DNA from: Verrucomicrobiota bacterium
Lineage (GTDB): Bacteria > Verrucomicrobiota > Verrucomicrobiia > Chthoniobacterales > UBA10450
Length of the DNA: 20,441 nucleotides
Reading direction: 5' to 3'
Assembly (NCBI GenBank): GCA_003219925.1
Contig: QHQU01000042.1
Span: 1 to 20,441 of the forward strand
Shown here one piece after another: positions 14,934-20,441 of the stretch (position 1 is the first letter of the stretch; each line of letters opens with the position of its first letter). The notes beneath the pieces are model-generated. The model was not told the DNA's origin, did no database searches, and saw nothing but the letters and a program-made list of their open reading frames with translations. The position numbers and the translations under genes were made by a program.

Positions 14934-15671
14934 CTACCGTGGATTTTCTGGCGCAGCGGGCGAAGGCGAAATCGGAATTCCCATTTTTGACGCAGCGATC
15001 ATCGCTTTGGCCTCCTGCCAGCCGTACCAGGCGCGGCTCAAAAGGAAAAACGCCAACACCGCCCACCACACCGATCCGGCCATCAATCCGACTATTCCGA
15101 GAATCGCTCCGCCAATGAGACCAATCACACTGGAAATTTGTAAACTTCGGATTTCACCGAACGGAAACCAGAGCAAACCCCGCACGATCTGTCCGCCATC
15201 AAGTGGAAAGACCGGCAGCATGTTGAAAATTAGGAGCCAAAAATTGATGTAGCGCAGGTCGGTGATGAATCGATAAGCGTCCGTCGGAGCAAGGGAATTC
15301 TCGCTCTGCGAAACAAGGTTTCCCGCTACGGCCAGAATCGGAATGAGGGCGACGTTTACCAGGGGGCCGGCGGCGATACTCCAAAGATAAGCGCCGGGGC
15401 GCCGAGGCGGATTAACAAAGGCAACGCCGCCCAAGGGCCAGAGAACAATGCGATTCGCCACCCCTCCAACCTGTCGACAGGCGAGGGCATGCCCAAACTC
15501 ATGAATGAGCACAATGACAAAAAGGGAGATGTATTCCAGCACGCCCCAGATCGGCGATTGGTAGCGGCGCATGTAATCGGTCATGAAGATCGCTGCCACC
15601 AGGAACCAGGTGAAATGCAGGTAGACGTCGATGCCGGCGAAGCGGAAAAGACGAATTACACCAGTTCGCAT
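14934..15671 (-). CDS. Site-2 protease family (M50) membrane metalloprotease
   Basis: A 245-residue intramembrane zinc protease of the compact SpoIVFB-like type. The zinc site is HEFGH (57-61) inside a hydrophobic helix (LFVIVLIHEFGHALACRQV). The third ligand is Asp158 in NMLPVFPLDGGQI (150-162). Other helices lie at about 17-34, 98-117 and 179-217. There is no PDZ domain, unlike RseP. Such enzymes cleave membrane-bound regulators or remnant signal peptides; here the substrate is unknown. The nearby membrane anti-sigma-like protein is a possible client in principle, but the genes lie 3.5 kb apart and the link is only suggestive. It is downstream of and co-directional with the GNAT gene, about 40 bp away. 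Confidence 0.92.
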   Translation of the reverse strand: MRTGVIRLFRFAGIDVYLHFTWFLVAAIFMTDYMRRYQSPIWGVLEYISLFVIVLIHEFGHALACRQVGGVANRIVLWPLGGVAFVNPPRRPGAYLWSIAAGPLVNVALIPILAVAGNLVSQSENSLAPTDAYRFITDLRYINFWLLIFNMLPVFPLDGGQIVRGLLWFPFGEIRSLQISSVIGLIGGAILGIVGLMAGSVWWAVLAFFLLSRAWYGWQEAKAMIAASKMGIPISPSPAAPENPR

Positions 15672-15710
15672 CGGGGTTATTCCGTCGAAACTGCGGGCGG
15701 TGCAAACCGC

Positions 15711-16196
15711 CTAAAGCGTTATGTCGCTTTGCGGAGTTTCCGGCGTGATTAGCAAGCGCATCGGAATCATGGCCGATTCGAAAAAGCCATGGCGTTTGAA
15801 GAACGCTTGGGATTTGATCTCCGGACGATCGGTTAACAAGGTGATGCGGAGGAAATTTTTTTTGCGGGCAAAATCGATGGCATATTCGAGCAATTGCGAG
15901 CCGTAACCATGGTCGCGAAATCCTTTGTGAATGACGAGATCCTCCAGCAACATGACGAAGCCGCCTTCCGCTGTGCTGATGGTAAATAGCAAATTAATCA
16001 TCCCGACAATGGAATGATCCCGCCGGAGAACAAAAACGCGCCCGCGGTTCGGCTGTTCGAAAATCAATCGCAAGCCGCGTAATTGTTTCTCCTTGTTTGG
16101 CCGGAAATCGCTCTCTTCACTGAAAAGCTCGCCGAGCAGATCGGACAATTCGTCCAGGTCTTCGGCCGTCGCCGGCTCAATGACGACATGATTCAT
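15711..16196 (-). CDS. GNAT-family N-acetyltransferase
   Basis: A 161-residue cytoplasmic acetyltransferase. From ATG 16196 it begins MNHVVIEPATAEDLDELSDL, the usual opening of a GNAT fold. Motif A, the acetyl-CoA pyrophosphate-binding segment, is VIHKGFRDHGYGSQLLEYAI (88-107, with R94-DHGYG). Motif B follows as ITLLTD, and the C-terminal AFFKRHGFFE (131-140) is the typical end of the fold. The acceptor substrate cannot be predicted. The frame is open to 16331, but that N-terminal extension would reach into the rpmH promoter region and does not fit the fold, so I use the shorter start; ATG 16247 is an alternative. It probably shares a transcript with the site-2 protease gene and is divergent from rpmH. 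Confidence 0.88.
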   Translation of the reverse strand: MNHVVIEPATAEDLDELSDLLGELFSEESDFRPNKEKQLRGLRLIFEQPNRGRVFVLRRDHSIVGMINLLFTISTAEGGFVMLLEDLVIHKGFRDHGYGSQLLEYAIDFARKKNFLRITLLTDRPEIKSQAFFKRHGFFESAMIPMRLLITPETPQSDITL

Positions 16197-16318
16197 TGTG
16201 GGTTTATCATCGAAAAAGCGGGCAGTGGCAACTCGCGGTTTTGCCATCAAACGTGTAGCGGCGTTTATCTCAAACACCGAACTACCACTCCAGGCGGTCG
16301 CTACACGAGCATTAACAA

Positions 16319-16373
16319 CTGTCGTTGACAACGGCAGCCTGATTTCTACCTTTCCCGTCCACGTTTACCGTGG
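16319..16373 (+). promoter_or_regulatory. Two hairpins in the rpmH leader
   Basis: CTGTCGTTG-A-CAACGGCAG (16319-16337, one G-U pair) and CCACG-TTTAC-CGTGG (16359-16373) lie directly before the rpmH ATG at 16378. The second stem ends four bases from the start codon and would mask the ribosome-binding region; no Shine-Dalgarno sequence is present. A translational control element is possible but unproven. The remaining divergent region shows no clear promoter boxes. Confidence 0.35.
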
Positions 16374-16377
16374 GCAA

Positions 16378-16551
16378 ATGAAACGCACCTATCAGGCATC
16401 AAAACGAACGCGCAAACGCCAGCATGGTTTTCGTGCGCGCATGAAAACAAAGGGTGGCCGTGCCACTCTCGCGCGCCGGCGGCAACGAGGCCGCAAACGT
16501 TTGCTGCCCAAAGGCGTGGAGCATCATTACGCGCGTCACACGCAAGCGTGA
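16378..16551 (+). CDS. rpmH: 50S ribosomal protein L34
   Basis: A 57-residue basic ribosomal protein of the large subunit. It starts MKRTYQASKRTRKRQHGFRA and continues RMKTKGGRATLARRRQRGRK, a full match to the L34 pattern (MKRTYQPSxRKRxRxHGFRxRM, then GRxVLxxRRxKGRxRL). Most L34 proteins end shortly after that; this one has a tail of about 13 residues (PKGVEHHYARHTQA). An upstream in-frame extension back to 16198 exists but has no L34 similarity. In most bacteria rpmH is followed by rnpA and yidC; here only about 118 bp separate it from an unrelated DUF883-like gene, so that order is broken. Confidence 0.95.
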   Translation: MKRTYQASKRTRKRQHGFRARMKTKGGRATLARRRQRGRKRLLPKGVEHHYARHTQA

Positions 16552-16669
16552 GTCGCGCTGAACTCTTGATTGTAAGCGCATGGATCGCCTCAGCCGCGTT
16601 TACTGGAGAAGATATTTGCGCGGCCCCCACTGCCGGGCAGGATCTGGAAACCGTAAATAAGGGAGAATA

Positions 16670-16951
16670 ATGGCTAACGAAGATATGATTGGAAGCAGTG
16701 TCGGGGGAAGCAGCGCCCGGAATAAAGGGGCACACAGCGAAGAGGCATGGCACACGGCCGAAGACTTGAAATCAGCGGCGCCAGTGGCGAAAGATTATGC
16801 TGAAAAAGCCAGCGCGGTACTCGACGAAGCCAAAGAGCGTGTCCGGACGCTTCGACAGGACGGCGAGGATTATGTGCGTAAAAATCCGAAGAAAGCGGTT
16901 TTCACTGCGCTCGGCGTCGGTTTCGTGCTGGGTCTCATCTACAAACACTAA
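16670..16951 (+). CDS. DUF883/ElaB-YqjD-like membrane-anchored protein
   Basis: A 93-residue protein. The N-terminal half is polar, followed by an amphipathic helix (KDYAEKASAVLDEAKERVRT, then LRQDGEDYVRKNP). It ends with a short hydrophobic anchor KKAVFTALGVGFVLGLIYKH, the GxGxxLGL-type C-terminus of DUF883 proteins. E. coli ElaB/YqjD members are inner-membrane proteins that bind ribosomes in stationary phase and respond to stress; a similar role here is inferred by family. Start ATG 16670 is supported by a clear Shine-Dalgarno sequence AGGGAG 6-8 bases upstream, stronger than that of most genes in this window. The gene faces the CsbD-like gene across about 157 bp without features. Confidence 0.88.
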   Translation: MANEDMIGSSVGGSSARNKGAHSEEAWHTAEDLKSAAPVAKDYAEKASAVLDEAKERVRTLRQDGEDYVRKNPKKAVFTALGVGFVLGLIYKH

Positions 16952-17108
16952 ACCCGCACTAAGCTATCGAGAGACACACAGCCGGACGCGGCACTGCCAT
17001 CACACGCAAGTTCCACTAAGACATAGTCGGGATTCGTTTAGGGTTGCTCGGGAAGTAGGTGGCGGGGTTCTTTGATTCTCGTAATCGTACCTCACTACCG
17101 AGTTAGCT

Positions 17109-17288
17109 TTATTTGCCAAATACCTTCTTCACGTCTCCGACTTTCCGTTCCACTTTGCCGGCGATCTTTTCCGTCGTGCCACGGTCCTCTAGATTGGGAT
17201 TTCCAACCGCCTTCCCGGTCTCTTCTTTCACTTTGCCAGTAACTTCTTTTGCCGTGCCCTTCACTTTATCTGTCGTGCTTGAGTTCAT
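17109..17288 (-). CDS. CsbD family stress-response protein
   Basis: A 59-residue gene. The minus strand reads MNSSTTDKVKGTAKEVTGKV, then KEETGKAVGNPNLEDRGTTE, then KIAGKVERKVGDVKKVFGK and TAA at 17111-17109. This is the CsbD pattern (DKxKGxxKExxGKxKExxGKxxxxxxLxxxG..xxxxGKxxxxxG..K), with its repeated GK motif and lysine-rich, cysteine-free composition. CsbD proteins are small, probably disordered, and induced by general stress (sigma-B in Bacillus, stationary phase and osmotic stress elsewhere); their molecular role is not known. No strong Shine-Dalgarno sequence is visible. It converges on the DUF883-like gene, making a pair of small stress-associated genes, and is divergent from the large kinase gene. 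Confidence 0.88.
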   Translation of the reverse strand: MNSSTTDKVKGTAKEVTGKVKEETGKAVGNPNLEDRGTTEKIAGKVERKVGDVKKVFGK

Positions 17289-17623
17289 GCTACTAATTCG
17301 CTGGCGATCGGGTTTTGGGCTGTCCCGGCTGTGTGACTGAATTTGCCGCGTTTCTCTCCTGTTTGCTGTGATCGCGCTCCTCTTTCAACAGTGAGCGTCC
17401 TTCTAAACTTTTGGGCATCCGTCAGTTTGCCTTCTGGAGAGCCAGAAAAATTGGAAACGCAGAGGCGGATAGGCAGGCATTCATGAGCTACCGAGCACCC
17501 TTCTTGCTCGGAGGGCAAAGTTGTGCGATCAAGTTGGGCTTTGCCACCGACTATGGCGGGTGAATTCTTACGGGTTTCATCGGGCGGAAAGAGTAGCTCA
17601 CGCTTCTGGTTCCTGGCTCGATT
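17289..17623. other. Divergent intergenic region before the kinase gene
   Basis: This 335 bp stretch lies between the CsbD-like gene (minus) and the poly-HAMP kinase gene (plus). A 140-residue minus-strand frame crosses it (17285-17707) but overlaps the kinase start, has no recognisable domain and begins inside the kinase gene, so I treat it as chance. Two small hairpins are present: TTCTGG-AGAG-CCAGAA at about 17434-17449 and CCGAGCA-CCCTTCT-TGCTCGG at 17491-17511. Neither has a T-run. Promoters for both genes must lie here but are not recognisable. Confidence 0.5.
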
Positions 17624-20441
17624 ATGAAAAAAAACACTTCCCCCTCTCGGCGGGCGGCCGCTGCCAACGGTTCGCGTTCCGGCATTCACGAATGCGACAA
17701 CGGTCACCTGCTGAGAGCTTTGATGGCGTTTAAGCGCGGCGATTTTTCGGTGCGATTACCCGACGACTGGACCGGCGTTGCGGGGAAAATCGCGGACACG
17801 TTTAACGAGGTTATCGCCAAAAATCAGCGACTGACGATGGAACTCGATCGAATCGGGCGTGCTGTTGGCAAGAAAGGGCGCATTACTCAACGCGCCTCGT
17901 TGGGGGACGTATCGAATTCATGGGCAGACGCGATCCGGTCCGTCAACGGTCTCATTGGCGATCTGGTTCATCCGACGAGCGAAATGGCGCGAGTTATCGG
18001 CGCCGTTGCCAAAGGTGATCTCTCCAAAACGATGGCAACGGACATAGAAGGTCGGCAACTGGAAGGAGAATTTTTGCGAACGGCCAAGATCGTGAACACG
18101 ATGGTCGATCAACTGGGCGCTTTTGCTTCCGAAGTAACCCGGGTGGCGCGGGAAGTCGGCACGGAAGGAAAGCTGGGCGGACAAGCGAAAGTGAAGGGCG
18201 TGGCCGGAACGTGGAAAGATCTGACGGAAAACGTGAACCTGATGGCGGGAAATTTAACTGCCCAAGTCCGCAACATTGCAACGGTGACAACGGCGGTAGC
18301 GAACGGCGACCTGACAAAAAAAATCACGGTGGATGTGAAAGGTGAGGTTCTCGAGTTGAAGGACACGGTAAACGTGATGGTCGATCAGTTGCGTTCGTTT
18401 GCGTCGGAAGTAACGCGGGTGGCGCGGGAGGTGGGCTCGGAAGGAATTCTTGGCGGCCAGGCACGAGTCGAGGGCGTTTCCGGCACTTGGAAAGATCTTA
18501 CTGATTCGGTGAATTTCATGGCGCGAAATCTCACCGGCCAGGTGCGAAACATCGCCGCAGTAACGACCGCCGTCGCGACAGGCGACTTGTCGAAGAAGAT
18601 CACGGTGGATGTAAAAGGTGAGATTCTCGAGTTGAAAAACACCATCAACACAATGGTGGATCAACTCAGTTCATTCGCGTCCGAGGTCACTCGTGTCGCG
18701 CGTGAGGTTGGCACGGAAGGAAAACTCGGAGGTCAAGCGCAGGTAAAGGGTGTCGCGGGAACGTGGAAAGATCTGACCGATTCAGTGAATTCAATGGCCG
18801 GCAACCTAACAGCGCAAGTGCGTAACATTGCAAATGTCACGACCGCTGTGGCTAATGGCGACTTGTCGAAAAAAATCACGGTCGACGTGCGTGGTGAAAT
18901 TTTGGAGTTGAAAGACACGATCAACACGCTGGTGGATCGATTGAGCTCATTTGCATCAGAAGTGACCCGAGTAGCGCGCGAGGTGGGCAGCGAAGGAAAA
19001 CTTGGCGGGCAAGCGGACGTGCGTGGAGTCGCTGGAACATGGAAAGATCTAACTGATTCGGTAAACACCATGGCCGGGAATCTTACCGGTCAGGTTCGCA
19101 ACATCGCGGAGGTCACGACGGCGGTCGCACGCGGGGACCTTTCGAAGCAGATCACGGTGGATGTGAAAGGCGAAATTTTGGAGTTGAAAAACACGATTAA
19201 CACGATGGTTGATCAACTCAGTTCGTTTGCGGCAGAAGTGACCCGCGTGGCGAGGGAAGTGGGTTCAGAAGGACAGCTCGGCGGCCAGGCCCAAGTCAAA
19301 GGGGTTGCTGGTACCTGGAAAGATTTAACTGATTCGGTGAACTCGATGGCCCGTAATTTGACCGGACAGGTGCGCAATATTGCCGAGGTTACGACAGCAG
19401 TTGCGAACGGCGATCTGTCGAAAAAAATCACGGTCGATGTGCGTGGTGAGATTTTGGAATTGAAAGACACGATCAACACCATGGTCGATCAATTGCGCTC
19501 GTTCGCTTCAGAGGTTACGCGCGTGGCGCGCGAGGTGGGTTCGGAGGGATCGCTCGGCGGTCAGGCGCGGGTCGAGGGCGTTTCTGGAACATGGAAAGAT
19601 TTGACGGACTCAGTCAATTTCATGGCGTCGAACTTGACCACTCAGGTGCGAAATATTGCTGCCGTTACCACTGCCGTCGCGAGCGGCGATTTGTCGAAGA
19701 AGATCACGGTTGATGTAAAAGGTGAGATCCTTGAATTGAAGAACACTGTCAATACGATGGTGGACCAACTTAATTCGTTTGCATCCGAAGTGACTCGCGT
19801 AGCCCGCGAAGTAGGCACAGAAGGCAAACTGGGCGGTCAAGCAGTGGTTCAGGGCGTGGGTGGGACGTGGAGCGATTTGACCGACAGCGTGAACTTCATG
19901 GCCGGCAACCTTACTAATCAAGTCCGCGGGATTGTTAAGGTCGTCACCGCTGTCGCCAAAGGCGATCTTAAGCAAAAGCTGTTGGTCGAAGCCAAGGGCG
20001 AAATTGCAGAGCTCGCGGATACGATCAACAGCATGACCGATACACTGGCGATTTTCGCGGATCAGGTAACGACAGTAGCGCGCGAGGTAGGTGTTGAAGG
20101 AAAACTCGGCGGTCAAGCGAATGTGCCGGGCGCCGCCGGAACGTGGCGCGATTTGACAGACAACGTGAATCGCCTGGCCGCGAATTTGACAACTCAGCTT
20201 CGCGCGATTGCTGATGTGGCGACGGCTGTCACCAAAGGTGACCTGACCCGTTCGATCCAGGTGGAAGCCCGGGGCGAGGTAGCTTTCGTGAAGGACAACA
20301 TTAACGAAATGATTCGCAATTTGAAAGACACCACATTGCGAAATGAAGAGCAGAACTGGTTAAAAACGAATCTCACCAGATTCACGCGCATGCTGCAAGG
20401 CCAGCGAGATTTGCTGACGGTGGGCAAATTGATCCTGTCCG
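17624..20441 (+). CDS. Poly-HAMP sensor histidine kinase, group III/Nik1-like (partial, runs off window)
   Basis: The frame from ATG 17624 is open to the window end (939 codons) with no stop. There is no membrane helix, so the sensor is soluble. Residues 1-28 are polar. Residues about 29-75 form a first HAMP-like helix pair (HLLRALMAFKRGDFSVRLPD). A degenerate repeat at about 76-171 contains AVAKGDLSKTM. Eight tandem 92-residue units follow from residue 172 (18137), each with AREVGxEGKLGGQAxV, GTWKDLTDSVN, TTAVAxGDLSKKITVDVKGE and ELKxTINxMVDQL. The end (NEEQNWLKTNLTRFTRML, then GQRDLLTVGKLIL) looks like the start of a GAF domain. This is the architecture of bacterial poly-HAMP hybrid kinases related to fungal Nik1/Os-1, which normally end in HisKA, HATPase and receiver domains; those lie beyond the window. 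Fungal relatives sense osmotic stress and are fungicide targets. No Shine-Dalgarno sequence is evident. Confidence 0.9.
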   Translation, partial: MKKNTSPSRRAAAANGSRSGIHECDNGHLLRALMAFKRGDFSVRLPDDWTGVAGKIADTFNEVIAKNQRLTMELDRIGRAVGKKGRITQRASLGDVSNSWADAIRSVNGLIGDLVHPTSEMARVIGAVAKGDLSKTMATDIEGRQLEGEFLRTAKIVNTMVDQLGAFASEVTRVAREVGTEGKLGGQAKVKGVAGTWKDLTENVNLMAGNLTAQVRNIATVTTAVANGDLTKKITVDVKGEVLELKDTVNVMVDQLRSFASEVTRVAREVGSEGILGGQARVEGVSGTWKDLTDSVNFMARNLTGQVRNIAAVTTAVATGDLSKKITVDVKGEILELKNTINTMVDQLSSFASEVTRVAREVGTEGKLGGQAQVKGVAGTWKDLTDSVNSMAGNLTAQVRNIANVTTAVANGDLSKKITVDVRGEILELKDTINTLVDRLSSFASEVTRVAREVGSEGKLGGQADVRGVAGTWKDLTDSVNTMAGNLTGQVRNIAEVTTAVARGDLSKQITVDVKGEILELKNTINTMVDQLSSFAAEVTRVAREVGSEGQLGGQAQVKGVAGTWKDLTDSVNSMARNLTGQVRNIAEVTTAVANGDLSKKITVDVRGEILELKDTINTMVDQLRSFASEVTRVAREVGSEGSLGGQARVEGVSGTWKDLTDSVNFMASNLTTQVRNIAAVTTAVASGDLSKKITVDVKGEILELKNTVNTMVDQLNSFASEVTRVAREVGTEGKLGGQAVVQGVGGTWSDLTDSVNFMAGNLTNQVRGIVKVVTAVAKGDLKQKLLVEAKGEIAELADTINSMTDTLAIFADQVTTVAREVGVEGKLGGQANVPGAAGTWRDLTDNVNRLAANLTTQLRAIADVATAVTKGDLTRSIQVEARGEVAFVKDNINEMIRNLKDTTLRNEEQNWLKTNLTRFTRMLQGQRDLLTVGKLILS
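18137..20344 (+). repeat. Eight tandem 276-bp HAMP-coding units
   Basis: Units start at 18137, 18413, 18689, 18965, 19241, 19517, 19793 and 20069, exactly 276 bp apart, with no insertion or deletion. Units 1-6 are close copies; 7 and 8 diverge (for example LLVEAKGEIAELAD and IQVEARGEVAFVKD). By my count units 2 and 6 differ at 6 of 92 residues and units 3 and 5 at 8, while neighbouring units 3/4 and 5/6 differ at 13. Codons for the same residues vary freely between units, so the copies are not newly made. Confidence 0.92.

Noticed and set aside
17430..17515. Possible cyclic-di-GMP-type riboswitch before the kinase gene (AACGCAGAGG ... GCTACCGAG)
   Set aside because: The fragments recall parts of the GEMM core, but the conserved ACGCAAAGC and GGCAAACC segments are not present and the expected stems do not form. 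A covariance-model search would settle it; a significant hit would revive it.
17285..17707. 140-residue minus-strand open frame between CsbD and the kinase
   Set aside because: It starts inside the kinase gene, overlaps the CsbD start, and resembles no family.
18109..20116. Several long minus-strand frames (up to 168 residues) opposite the kinase
   Set aside because: They are repeated mirror frames of the tandem HAMP units and have the same repetitive nonsense content (for example repeated TRATRVTSDANE).

Overview
The window reads as a chromosomal segment of a Verrucomicrobiota bacterium, most likely from the Chthoniobacterales or a Udaeobacter-like soil lineage. The basis is indirect: a secreted protein with a PIPEMNALFP-type C-terminal anchor, a small coiled-coil protein starting MKSAYELAMERL that I associate with this phylum, the style of the prs and L34 proteins, and dispersed GC-rich palindromes between genes. 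No rRNA or tRNA gene is visible, so the placement is an inference. Nearly all genes are chromosomal housekeeping or membrane genes. I see no phage, integrase, CRISPR array or insertion sequence.

Layout. On the minus strand at the left end are prs (PRPP synthetase), rplY (L25/Ctc) and the start of pth (peptidyl-tRNA hydrolase), closely packed as an operon. A strong intrinsic terminator (1889-1923) separates them from an upstream secreted gene (1953-2704), whose PEP-CTERM-like anchor is recovered only if one missing base near 2176 is assumed. After about 620 bp of apparently non-coding DNA come a fatty acid desaturase and a YejM-like inner-membrane sulfatase-fold protein, which together look like a lipid or envelope modification pair. 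Next are a small coiled-coil protein (minus), a Cof-type HAD phosphatase (plus) and a polytopic Mpv17-like membrane protein (minus). The divergent gap before rlmN carries four hairpin palindromes.

From 8465 the plus strand carries rlmN, an unrecognised acidic protein, and a three-gene unit: an ECF sigma factor, an overlapping single-pass anti-sigma-like protein without a zinc motif, and a small exported protein. An intergenic region with further palindromes precedes an exported M1 metallo-aminopeptidase. An inverted repeat pair separates it from a convergent M50 site-2 protease, followed on the minus strand by a GNAT acetyltransferase. Divergent from this is rpmH (L34), which lacks its usual neighbour rnpA. 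Two small stress-type genes follow: a DUF883/ElaB-like protein (plus) and a CsbD-like protein (minus, 59 aa).

The last 2.8 kb is the 5' part of a very large soluble sensor kinase with eight near-identical, perfectly phased 92-residue HAMP repeats, preceded by degenerate ones and followed by a probable GAF start. It runs off the window end. It resembles the group III/Nik1-type poly-HAMP hybrid kinases and is the most striking item here. The regular alternation of residue types between odd and even repeats deserves attention. Nothing in the window clearly forms an undescribed multi-gene system; the best candidates for follow-up are the poly-HAMP array, the palindrome family, the desaturase/sulfatase pair and the sigma/anti-sigma/exported-protein unit.
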